The position numbers were made by a program, and so were the translations under genes. Under the pieces are notes generated by a model that was not told the origin of the DNA, did not search any database, and saw nothing but the letters and a program-made list of their open reading frames with translations. Shown in pieces: positions 40,939 through 49,401 of a stretch of 64,000 bases of DNA. Each line of letters opens with the position of its first letter. Positions within the stretch are counted from its first letter, which is position 1. Source of the DNA: an uncultured bacterium (lineage in GTDB: Bacteria; Verrucomicrobiota; Lentisphaeria; Victivallales; UBA1829); the NCBI GenBank assembly GCA_902774245.1, contig CACYHQ010000008.1:62001-126000 (forward strand). The letters run 5' to 3'.

Positions 40939-43305
40939 ATGAAGCTGAAAACCATGCTGAAGACTCTTTTCTGCTGTGCCGGAATGGCCGCACCGTTCCT
41001 CACCGCCTGTGCCGCGACGCACGAACCGCACCAATTCGAAGCGGGCGACAAGGCGTTCCTGCTGGACGGCAAGCCTTTCCTGATCCGGGCGGGCGAGCTG
41101 CACTACGCCCGCATCCCGCGCGAATACTGGGACCATCGCATCAAGATGACCAAGGCGCTCGGGATGAACACGATCTGCATGTACCTCTTCTGGAACTACC
41201 ACGAGCCGGTCCAGGATCAGTTCGATTTCGAGGGCGAGAAGGATTTCGTCGAGTTCGTGAAGCTGATCCAGGAGAACGGCATGTACTGCATCCTGCGGCC
41301 CGGCCCGTACGCCTGCGCCGAGTGGGAAATGGGCGGCCTGCCCTGGTGGCTGCTGAAGAAGGGCGACCTGAAGATCCGCACGTTCAGGGACGAGCTTTTC
41401 AAGGCGCAGACGCAGGAATGGCTGACCGAGGTCGGCAAACGGCTCGCGCCGTACCAGATCCAGAACGGCGGCCCGATCATCCTCGTGCAGGTCGAAAACG
41501 AATACGCGTGCTTCGGGAACGACGGCAGCTACATGGAGGGCGTGCGCGACACGCTCCGCAACGCCGGATTCGACAAGGTCACGCTCATGCGCTGCGACTG
41601 GGGCTCCAATTTCAACAACTACAAGGTCGACGGCGTGACGCCGTGCATCAACTTCGGCGCCGGGTCCAACGTCGACAATGAATTCCGCAACCTCAAACGC
41701 CAGTTCCCGAACAACCCGCTCATGTGCAGCGAATACTGGACCGGCTGGTTCGACCACTGGGGCAAGCCGCACGAGACGCGCGGCGTGAACACGTTCATCG
41801 GCAGTCTGAAGGACATGCTGGACCGCAAGATCTCGTTCAGCCTGTACATGGCGCACGGCGGCACGACGTTCGGGCAGTGGGGCGGAGCCAACGCGCCGCC
41901 GTACTCCTCGATGGTAGCGTCCTACGACTACAACGCGCCGATCACCGAGGCGGGCTGGACCACGGACAAGTTCTTCGCCGTGCGCGACCTGCTGAAGAAC
42001 TACCTGAACGAAGGCGAGACGCTCGCCGACATTCCCGAACCGAAACCGCTCATCGAGATCCCGGCGCAGAACGCGGGCGCGGACCGACCCGCGCCGCTCT
42101 TCTCCGGCCTGGGGAAAGCCGTCGAATCCGAAGAGATCAAGCCGATGGAGGAATTCGACCTCGGCTACGGCATGATCCTGTACCGCACCACGCTCCCGGC
42201 GTCCGCATCCGGACAGCAGCTGAAGCTGACCGAACTTCACGACATCGCGCAGTTCTTCCTCGACGGCAAGCCGCTGAAGAACATCCTCGACCGCCGCCTG
42301 AACCAGAACACCGTGAAGCTGCCGGCGTTCGACAAGGCCGTGCGGCTCGACATTCTCGTGGACAACAACGGTCGCGTGAACTACGGCGAGGCGATCATCG
42401 ACCGCAAGGGCATCACGAAGTCCGTGGAAGTGATCGGCGCGGACGGCAAGGCGACCGCCCTGCGCGGCTGGCAGATCTTCCGCATTCCGTTCGACTACGA
42501 TTTCATGAAGGCCGCCGCCGGGAAGTCCGGCACGGGCGATGGCCCCGTGCTCTACAAGACCACGATCAAGCTCGACGAAGTCGGCGACACGTTCCTCGAC
42601 ATGTCGAAGTTCGGCAAGGGCATGGTCTGGGTCAACGGCCACAACCTCGGCCGTTACTGGAAGATCGGGCCGCAGCAGACGCTGTATCTGCCCGGCTGCT
42701 GGCTGAAGAAAGGCGACAACGAGGTCATCATCCTCGACACCATGCCCACGGAAACGCCCGAATTCCGCGGCGTGAAGGAGCCGGTGCTCGACCAGATCCA
42801 GTCCGATCTCTCGCTCAAGCACCGCCTGCCCGGCCAGAACCTCGACCTCTCCGGCGAGACGCCCGCGATCAAGGGCACGCTCCCGAACGCCGACGGCTGG
42901 CAGACCGTCAAATTCGACAAGCCGGTGCAGGGACGTTACATCTGCCTCGAAGCGCTCAGCGAACAGGGCGGCAGCACGACCATGACGTCCGCCGCCGAGC
43001 TTATCGCGACCGACGCCGACGGCAGGGACATCAGCCGCATCGGCTGGAACATCGTCTACGCCGACAGCGAGGAGACCGACCGCGAGAACAACGGCGCGGA
43101 GAAACTGATCGACCAGCAGGAATCCACGTTCTGGCACTCCGAATGGAGCGCGAAGCAGACGCCGCTGCCGCATTCGGTCGTGATCGACATGGGCGAATCC
43201 AAGCTCGTCGGCGGGTTCCGCATCCTGCCGCGCACCGACCGCAATACCAACGGCCGCATCAAGGACTTCCGCTTCTTCGTGAAGGAAACGCCGTTCAAGT
43301 TCTGA
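40939..43305 (+). CDS. GH35 beta-galactosidase, probable lipoprotein, with C-terminal discoidin domain
   Basis: 788 aa. The signal ends in a lipobox-like LTAC with Cys24. The GH35 TIM barrel spans about 30-350. The acid/base Glu188 lies in QVENEYACFG and the nucleophile Glu265 in MCSEYWTGWFDHWG; IRAGELHYARIPREYW is the family start. Beta-sandwich domains follow (MVWVNGHNLGRYWKIGPQQ), and from about 650 an F5/8C domain (STFWHSEWSAKQTPLP, VGGFRILPRTD). It splits terminal beta-galactose from glycans, probably at the cell surface. Confidence 0.93.
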   Translation: MKLKTMLKTLFCCAGMAAPFLTACAATHEPHQFEAGDKAFLLDGKPFLIRAGELHYARIPREYWDHRIKMTKALGMNTICMYLFWNYHEPVQDQFDFEGEKDFVEFVKLIQENGMYCILRPGPYACAEWEMGGLPWWLLKKGDLKIRTFRDELFKAQTQEWLTEVGKRLAPYQIQNGGPIILVQVENEYACFGNDGSYMEGVRDTLRNAGFDKVTLMRCDWGSNFNNYKVDGVTPCINFGAGSNVDNEFRNLKRQFPNNPLMCSEYWTGWFDHWGKPHETRGVNTFIGSLKDMLDRKISFSLYMAHGGTTFGQWGGANAPPYSSMVASYDYNAPITEAGWTTDKFFAVRDLLKNYLNEGETLADIPEPKPLIEIPAQNAGADRPAPLFSGLGKAVESEEIKPMEEFDLGYGMILYRTTLPASASGQQLKLTELHDIAQFFLDGKPLKNILDRRLNQNTVKLPAFDKAVRLDILVDNNGRVNYGEAIIDRKGITKSVEVIGADGKATALRGWQIFRIPFDYDFMKAAAGKSGTGDGPVLYKTTIKLDEVGDTFLDMSKFGKGMVWVNGHNLGRYWKIGPQQTLYLPGCWLKKGDNEVIILDTMPTETPEFRGVKEPVLDQIQSDLSLKHRLPGQNLDLSGETPAIKGTLPNADGWQTVKFDKPVQGRYICLEALSEQGGSTTMTSAAELIATDADGRDISRIGWNIVYADSEETDRENNGAEKLIDQQESTFWHSEWSAKQTPLPHSVVIDMGESKLVGGFRILPRTDRNTNGRIKDFRFFVKETPFKF

Positions 43306-43307
43306 TT

Positions 43308-44300
43308 ATGAACGGAAAAGTCCGCGCGAAAAACAACCGCACGATCGTCCTGAGCGATGAACGGAAAGCGCTTCTGGCGCGGGAGATCACGCCCGCGCCG
43401 GATGGCGCATTGTCCCCGGACGAGGCCGCGAACCGCGTATTTCAGGGCGACTGTACGGCGGTCATGCCGCATCTGCCGGACGGATTCGCCGCGATGGCGC
43501 TGCTCGACCCGCCGTACAACCTCACGAAGACGTTCAATCAATCGACCTTCCGCAGCCGTTCCGAGGACGCCTACCGCGACTATCTGGCGGGCTGGATGCC
43601 GCTCGTGAAGCGTCTGGTCCGGCCCGGCGGCGCGGTGTATCTGTGCTGCGACTGGAAATGCACCGCCGCGTGTTTCGAGGTCCTGCGTCGCCACTTCATC
43701 GTGAGGAACCGCATCACGTGGCAGCGCGAAAAGGGACGCGCCTCGGAATCGAACTGGAAAAACGCCTGCGAGGACATCTGGTACGCCGTCGCGCCGCCCG
43801 AGGACGCCGCGATCTTCCACGCGGACGCCGTGCGCATGAAGCGCAAGGTGATCGCGCCGTACCGCGAGAACGGCCGTCCGAAGGACTGGAGCGAGGAATC
43901 CGGCGGGAAATTCCGCCTCACCGGCGCCTCGAATTTCTGGGACGACGTCTCGGTGCCGTTCTGGTCGATGCCGGAAAACACCGACCACCCCGCGCAGAAA
44001 CCCGAAAAGCTGATCGCGAAGCTCATCCTCGCCTCGACCGATCCCGGCGACATTGTGTTTGACCCCTTCTCCGGCAGCGGCACGACCGCCGTCACGGCGA
44101 AAAAGCTCGGCCGGGCGTTCACCGCCATCGAACAGGACCGCGACTACTGCTGTCTCGCGCTCGAACGCCTCCACCGTGCGGACACGGACAGGACGATCCA
44201 GGGGTACGAGGACGGCGTCTTCTGGGAACGAAACACGCGAGGAGGGCAAGCCCTCCACTGCAGTAGTGCCGTGCTACGCGACGGCACGGAAACGGTGTGA
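43308..44300 (+). CDS. Solitary beta-class DNA (probably adenine) methyltransferase
   Basis: 330 aa. The catalytic motif DPPYNL (motif IV) comes before the AdoMet site FDPFSGSGTTAVTAKKLG (motif I), which is the beta-class order. HPAQKPEKLIAKLI is motif X-like. DPPY suggests N6-adenine, but N4-cytosine is not excluded. No restriction endonuclease, specificity subunit or repair gene lies beside it, so it seems an orphan like YhdJ or CcrM. ATG at 43308, 2 bases after GH35. The last 30 residues look atypical (Gly/Ser/Thr), perhaps a run-on tail. Confidence 0.85.
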   Translation: MNGKVRAKNNRTIVLSDERKALLAREITPAPDGALSPDEAANRVFQGDCTAVMPHLPDGFAAMALLDPPYNLTKTFNQSTFRSRSEDAYRDYLAGWMPLVKRLVRPGGAVYLCCDWKCTAACFEVLRRHFIVRNRITWQREKGRASESNWKNACEDIWYAVAPPEDAAIFHADAVRMKRKVIAPYRENGRPKDWSEESGGKFRLTGASNFWDDVSVPFWSMPENTDHPAQKPEKLIAKLILASTDPGDIVFDPFSGSGTTAVTAKKLGRAFTAIEQDRDYCCLALERLHRADTDRTIQGYEDGVFWERNTRGGQALHCSSAVLRDGTETV

Positions 44301-44307
44301 GGTAAAA

Positions 44308-45123
44308 TCAGTTACGAGGCTGACCGTTTGAATTCAGGTCGCGGACGGTGAATGTGCCGTTGTCGAACGTGATCTCGCGCAGGATGTCTTTTTTCGTGAG
44401 CGAGCCGACGACGAGTTCGCCGTAGCCGCGTGCGTCGAGGTGCTGGAACGGCATGTGAATATGCCCCGCCACGGAAAGCGCGATCTTTCCGGCGTTCAGG
44501 AGCGCTTCGGCGCGTTCATAATGGATCAGACGGTGCCGGAACGACTTCAGTTTTTCGTTGCCGCGAAGCGGGAAATGCCCCACGCAGACGAGCGGACGCG
44601 GATCGTCCTTCGTCGCCTCGTGTTCCAGGAAGTCCGCCGTCTCCGGCGTCATCTCGCCGCAGGACAGCACGGGCGTGAACGGACGCGCGCAGTCGATCAC
44701 GGCGAAGCGCAACTCGGGCGTTTCGTACACGCCGGGCAACTCCATGGGACAGTGTTTCGTGAGCTCGGCGCGGAAATGCTCGAACGCCTCGCAACAGGCG
44801 CGGTCGCGCACATAGCGGTCGTGGTTGCCGGGCGAAAAGAGGATGGGCATGCCGGATTCGATCAGCGGATGGAGCTGCTTCAGCGCCGCTTCGAATTCGC
44901 GCGGATCGGACGTGCTGACGGCGTCGCCCGTGAAGATCACGAGATCGGGCCGCAGGGAATCCAGGATCGTGCGGACCGCGGCGTCGATGCGTTCCATGCG
45001 GTAGGCGCCGTGCCGGCAGAACGTAGAGTTCATGAGCCCGAAGAAACGTTTGTCGAGCAGGGCGCGCGGCGAGAAGACCGCGTGTTCGTGGATGTCGGAG
45101 AAAAGGGCGAACTTCGTGCTCAT
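44308..45123 (-). CDS. Calcineurin-like metallophosphoesterase
   Basis: 271 aa. The dinuclear metal motifs are in order: FSDIHEH, FTGDAVS, SPGNHDRY, VGHFP and AGHIHMPF. The substrate is unknown (UDP-sugar, cAMP or other phosphoesters). It has no signal peptide. It starts 7 bases after the secreted thioredoxin-like gene and converges on the methyltransferase with a 7-base gap. Confidence 0.88.
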   Translation of the reverse strand: MSTKFALFSDIHEHAVFSPRALLDKRFFGLMNSTFCRHGAYRMERIDAAVRTILDSLRPDLVIFTGDAVSTSDPREFEAALKQLHPLIESGMPILFSPGNHDRYVRDRACCEAFEHFRAELTKHCPMELPGVYETPELRFAVIDCARPFTPVLSCGEMTPETADFLEHEATKDDPRPLVCVGHFPLRGNEKLKSFRHRLIHYERAEALLNAGKIALSVAGHIHMPFQHLDARGYGELVVGSLTKKDILREITFDNGTFTVRDLNSNGQPRN

Positions 45124-45130
45124 ATGGCGG

Positions 45131-46255
45131 TCAGGGATTCGCCTTCAGCGCTTTCACGCTCTGGTAGAAAGCAAGCGCCTGCTTCGCCTCGGAGAGGAAT
45201 TCGGTCCCGTTGAAGAGCGACACGGCGCGCGTCTGGTCGGCGATGGCCGCGTCGATGTCCAGCGCGAGGTAGGCGGCGCGCGCGGAGAATTCGCAGGAGA
45301 ACGCCTCGGAGGAGCCGCCCGTGCCCGCGTAGGCTTTCTTCACGGCCGCGGCGGCGGACACGACGTCCTGCACGGGGAGCCAGCCGAACGGGGCCTGTTC
45401 GAAGGCGTAGGCGAGCAGGCGGGACAGCGCGGTCGGGGACGCGGAGAAATCCCTGAACGCGGATTTGAGTTCCGTGTTGAACTTTTCCATTTCGCCGGTG
45501 CGTTCGTAGTAACCGAGCAGGAGCATGCGCACGTCCGCGTTGTCCTTCACCTTCGCGGCGATGGCCTGCACGGCGGCGTTGTTCTCGCGGACGCGGCCCG
45601 TGCTCTCGTAGACAAAGAGCTTCGCCTGGATCGCGATCTGGTCGTCGGGACGCAGCGCGAGGATCTTGTCGGCGGTGGAGACGATGACGGAGGAGAGACC
45701 GGTCTGGATCGCGTTCTGAAGGTCCTTGTGCATGACCTCGAGCTTCAGCTGGGAATCGAAACTGAACTTGCCGGACTGGAGGTCCTTGATCACGTTTTCG
45801 AGTTCCTGCGGCACGCCCTTCCACACGATCTTGCCGTCGTCCGCCACGAGGATGAACGGGATGACGACCTCGGTCCCGGCGAACTCGGGGTAGACATCGC
45901 CGTGGTCGTCGCCGTAGACGGGCATGCGGAACTTCGAAAGCTCCAGCGCGGCGGTACGCGTCTTGCTGGAACGGGAGATCGCATAGAACGAGGCAGGCTT
46001 GGCCTTGTTTTCGAGCGACTGCTCGTAGATGGAATCGACCATGCGGAGGACGTCCTTCGCGCCGGGCAGCGCGGGGTCGAAGAACAGGAACACCTGAAGC
46101 GAGGCCGCGTTTTTCGGGACGGTCCCGGTCACGAGGGAGAGCTTGCCGAGGTCCTTGGCCGGAGTCACGATGCCGCCGACTTCCGCGGCGGAAAGAACCG
46201 ATGCGGACGCCAGAAGAAGTCCGGCGAGCACGGCTGTGAAGAATGCGTGTTTCAT
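45131..46255 (-). CDS. Secreted protein with thioredoxin-like N-domain and TPR-like helices
   Basis: 374 aa. Signal peptide MKHAFFTAVLAGLLLASASVLSA. Residues about 35-160 have a thioredoxin-fold pattern (LQVFLFFDPALPGAKDVLRM, VPFI-like EVVIPFILVADDGKIVWKG) but without a CxxC pair. Residues about 185-370 are helical and TPR-like (ADKILALRPDDQIAIQAKLFV). It may be a periplasmic binding or scaffold protein. It overlaps pcnB by 4 bases. No family assigned. Confidence 0.6.
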   Translation of the reverse strand: MKHAFFTAVLAGLLLASASVLSAAEVGGIVTPAKDLGKLSLVTGTVPKNAASLQVFLFFDPALPGAKDVLRMVDSIYEQSLENKAKPASFYAISRSSKTRTAALELSKFRMPVYGDDHGDVYPEFAGTEVVIPFILVADDGKIVWKGVPQELENVIKDLQSGKFSFDSQLKLEVMHKDLQNAIQTGLSSVIVSTADKILALRPDDQIAIQAKLFVYESTGRVRENNAAVQAIAAKVKDNADVRMLLLGYYERTGEMEKFNTELKSAFRDFSASPTALSRLLAYAFEQAPFGWLPVQDVVSAAAAVKKAYAGTGGSSEAFSCEFSARAAYLALDIDAAIADQTRAVSLFNGTEFLSEAKQALAFYQSVKALKANP

Positions 46256-47595
46256 GCGTTGAAATCCCTTTCTGGTTCGGTTGCCGGTTCAGCGGATTCC
46301 GCCGTCTGCGCGGCGGCGTGCACGGTCTGCGCATCCTGAGCCGGATTGTCACCGTTGCCGTTTCCGCCGCGACGCCCTCCGCGATGCCCGCGACGGCGTT
46401 TCTTGTTCGGCGCGCCGGAGGAACGCACCGGGAGCGGGCAGCTGTCCTCGAAATCGGGGATGTGCCAGGCGACGATGTTTTGGATGATGGCGAACTCGCG
46501 TGCGCCGGGATAGCCCTTGCGGTCGGCGAAGGAATGCAGGCGGCGGTGCGTTTTGAACCGTATCTGCATGAGGAGGTTGTTGACGGCGTCGGACGTGGTG
46601 CGATGGGTCAGGACGAGCGGGTGGAACAGCCGCAGGATGATGTGCCGGAGATCGCCCTCGACGCCCAGATAATAGTCCCAGAGGCCGCCGCGTCCGGCCT
46701 GCCCGATCTCGGTCTCGGCGAACGGCAGCGCGACCATGGCGACGGCCGTGGAAAGACTCGCGCGGAAGACGCCGGACCGGATGCGTTCGCCCCGGAGCGC
46801 GAGGAGTTCCAGCGCGTAGTCCATTTCCGGTGTTTCGAAGACGGCGTCGAGGTCCGGCAGGTAGTAGCGCAGGAACCCGTAGTCGTGGAACGCCTTCAGG
46901 ATGGAGCCGGTGTAGGAATTGCGAAGGATCTTTTCGAGTTCGAGCGAGAGGCGCGACGGCGAGGCATGGAGGATCAGCTCCAGCGAGGCGCGCACGGCCT
47001 TTCCGGTTTCAGGCTCCATCGCGAACCCGTACTGGCCGACCAGCTTGATCGCGCGGAGCACGCGGACCGGGTCCTCCTCGAAGCGAAGCGACGGGTCGCC
47101 GATGGTGCGGACGATGCCGTCGCGGAGATCGCTCACGCCGAGTCCGGTATGGTCGACCAGCCTGTCGTCGATGGGGTCGTAGAAGATGGCGTTCACGGTG
47201 AAATCGCGCCGGAACGCGTCGTCGCGCGAGGTGCCGAACGCGTTGTCGTGGAAGATCATGTTTTCGGGGGCGTTCTCGCAGCGTTTCGGGCGGTCGGCCT
47301 GATCCTCCTGGTCGGGGCGCTTGCGGAACGTGCTGATCTCGGTGATGTCGCGTCCGCGGATGAGGTGGACCAGACGGAACCGCTTGCCGATGATGAGCGT
47401 GTGGCGGTCGCGGAAGACGCGGCGCACCTCCTCGGGCGTGGCGGCGGTGGAGACGTCGTAGTCCTTCGGGACACGGTCGAGCAGGATGTCGCGGACCGCG
47501 CCGCCGACGAGATAGGTCTCGAACCCGGCGGAGCGCAGGCGTCCGATGACGTCGATGATATAGGGGTCGATTTTGTTTTTCAGGGACTTGGGCAT
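46252..47595 (-). CDS. PcnB/Cca-type polynucleotide adenylyltransferase
   Basis: 447 aa. Class II nucleotidyltransferase: YLVGGAVRDILLDRVPKDYDV with the acidic DxD, the RDFTVNAIFYD and GDPSLRFEEDPVRVLRAIK signatures, and a tail with RRRGHRGGRRGGNGNG that may bind RNA. It is either poly(A) polymerase or the CCA-adding enzyme; the basic tail and PcnB-like core suggest poly(A) polymerase. RNase Y elsewhere in the window would act on the same RNA pool. It starts 9 bases after nadB. Confidence 0.85.
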   Translation of the reverse strand: MPKSLKNKIDPYIIDVIGRLRSAGFETYLVGGAVRDILLDRVPKDYDVSTAATPEEVRRVFRDRHTLIIGKRFRLVHLIRGRDITEISTFRKRPDQEDQADRPKRCENAPENMIFHDNAFGTSRDDAFRRDFTVNAIFYDPIDDRLVDHTGLGVSDLRDGIVRTIGDPSLRFEEDPVRVLRAIKLVGQYGFAMEPETGKAVRASLELILHASPSRLSLELEKILRNSYTGSILKAFHDYGFLRYYLPDLDAVFETPEMDYALELLALRGERIRSGVFRASLSTAVAMVALPFAETEIGQAGRGGLWDYYLGVEGDLRHIILRLFHPLVLTHRTTSDAVNNLLMQIRFKTHRRLHSFADRKGYPGAREFAIIQNIVAWHIPDFEDSCPLPVRSSGAPNKKRRRGHRGGRRGGNGNGDNPAQDAQTVHAAAQTAESAEPATEPERDFNA

Positions 47596-47604
47596 ACGGT
47601 GGAT

Positions 47605-49281
47605 TTAACGGGAGATCGGGGAGAAGTGTTTCTGGAGGATCGTGTCGACGCCGTCGAGCGACGGGTCGCGGTCCGGGTAGTCGGCGTTGAAGTGGAGGCC
47701 GCGGCTTTCCTTGCGGCTCATGGCGGAGTCGATGATGAGCTCGGCGACGGTGGCGAGGTTGCGGAGTTCGATCAGGTCCTTCGTGAGGTGGAAATCCCAG
47801 TAGTACTTGTCGATCTCGCGGCGGATGTTCACGATGCGGCTCTTGGCGCGTTCGAGGCGCTTGTTCGTGCGGTAGATGCCGACGTAGTCCCACATGAACC
47901 TGCGGATCTCCTCCCAGTTGTGGGTGATCACGACCTGTTCGTCGGAACTCGTGGCGTCGCCGCTGGACCACGGCGGGGCCTTGTGGTTGTCGAGGCCCTT
48001 GCGGAGGTCGTCGAGGTTCGCCATGATGTGCTCGGCGGCGTTCGCGGGGACCACGAGCGCCTCGAGAAGGCTGTTGCTGGCGAGGCGGTTCGCGCCGTGG
48101 AGGCCGGTGCAGGCGGTCTCGCCGACCGCGTACAGTCCGGGGATGCCCGTGTAGCCGTTCACGTCCGTCTTCACGCCGCCGCAGCTGAAATGAGCCGCCG
48201 GGACCACGGGGATGAGGTCGCGCGACATGTCGACGTCCGCCTCCAGGCACTTCGCGAAGATGTTCGGGAATCGGCGCTGCAGGAACTCGCGGTCGTGGTG
48301 CCGCATGTCGAGCCAGGCGCAGGTCTGTCCGGAGCGTTTCAGCTCGTTGTCGATGGCGCGCGCCACGACGTCGCGGGGCGCAAGGCTCTTCATCGGGTGG
48401 TAGTCCTGCATGAACTCGACCGGCTCGCCGCCGTCACGGGAGATCTTCAGCACGCCGCCCTCGCCGCGGAGCGCCTCGCTGATGAGGAACGACTTCACTT
48501 TCGGGTGGAAGAGGATGGTCGGGTGGAACTGGTAGAACTCCATGTTCGCGATCCTGGCGAACGCGCGGTAGCCCATGGCGACGCCCGCGCCGCAGGCGAC
48601 GTCCGGGTTGCTGGTGTAGAGGTAGACCTTGCCGCAGCCGCCGGTGGCGAGCGTGGTGGAGAGGGCGGTGATCGCCACGACGGCGTTCTCGCGGCTGTCC
48701 AGCGCGTACGCGCCGATGCAGCGGTTTTCGCCCATCCAGCCCATGTGCCATGTGCTGATCAGGTCGATCGCCACGTGGTATTCGAGCACGTGGATGTCCG
48801 GGTTGGCGCGGCAGGCGGCGATGAGAGAGCGTTCGACCTCCTCGCCGGTGATGTCGCCCGCGTGAAGGATGCGGCGCTTGTGGTGGCCGCCCTCGCGTCC
48901 GAGGTCAAAATCGCTGTGGCCCGCCTCGGCCGGGGCCTTGCCCATCTCCTCGCGCGTGGTGAAGTGCGTGCCGATGTCGTTGATGAGCCACTTGATGCGC
49001 TCCGGGCCGCGCCGCACGATGTCCATGACGGCCTGCGGGCTGCACAGATGCGCCCCGGCCTCCAGCGTGTCCGCGAGGTGTTCCTCGAAGGTGTCGCCGA
49101 CGTCTGTCACGCAGGCGATGCCGCCTTGCGCCATCTTCGAGTTGCAGTCGTCGATGGAGCTTTTCGTGATGATGCCGATGGATCCGGCGTGATGTTCCGC
49201 GAGCATGAGGGCGGTGGAAAGCCCCGCAAGACCGCTTCCTATGACCAGATGGTCGAAATAACATTCTTTGGCTGTCTGCAT
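47605..49281 (-). CDS. nadB: L-aspartate oxidase
   Basis: 558 aa. It makes iminoaspartate in NAD synthesis. FAD dinucleotide site HLVIGSGLAGLSTALMLAEHH, MAQGGIACV (succinate dehydrogenase/fumarate reductase family), the substrate region EFYQFHPTILF, ISEALRGEGG, and GHMxC-like HFSCGGVKTDVNGYTGIPGLYAVGETACTGLHGANRLA. In an anaerobe fumarate would replace oxygen as acceptor. nadA and nadC are not in the window. A divergent gene (lnt) lies 120 bases away. Confidence 0.92.
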   Translation of the reverse strand: MQTAKECYFDHLVIGSGLAGLSTALMLAEHHAGSIGIITKSSIDDCNSKMAQGGIACVTDVGDTFEEHLADTLEAGAHLCSPQAVMDIVRRGPERIKWLINDIGTHFTTREEMGKAPAEAGHSDFDLGREGGHHKRRILHAGDITGEEVERSLIAACRANPDIHVLEYHVAIDLISTWHMGWMGENRCIGAYALDSRENAVVAITALSTTLATGGCGKVYLYTSNPDVACGAGVAMGYRAFARIANMEFYQFHPTILFHPKVKSFLISEALRGEGGVLKISRDGGEPVEFMQDYHPMKSLAPRDVVARAIDNELKRSGQTCAWLDMRHHDREFLQRRFPNIFAKCLEADVDMSRDLIPVVPAAHFSCGGVKTDVNGYTGIPGLYAVGETACTGLHGANRLASNSLLEALVVPANAAEHIMANLDDLRKGLDNHKAPPWSSGDATSSDEQVVITHNWEEIRRFMWDYVGIYRTNKRLERAKSRIVNIRREIDKYYWDFHLTKDLIELRNLATVAELIIDSAMSRKESRGLHFNADYPDRDPSLDGVDTILQKHFSPISR

Positions 49282-49401
49282 TTTTTTCGTCCAAAATCAC
49301 AAAAGCGATTTTTAATTTCAACAAACATGATATAAATTACATTGTAAACCTGTTTTTTTCCAGTCTATTTCACGCGAACTTTAAACAAAAGGCGATTTTT
49401 C

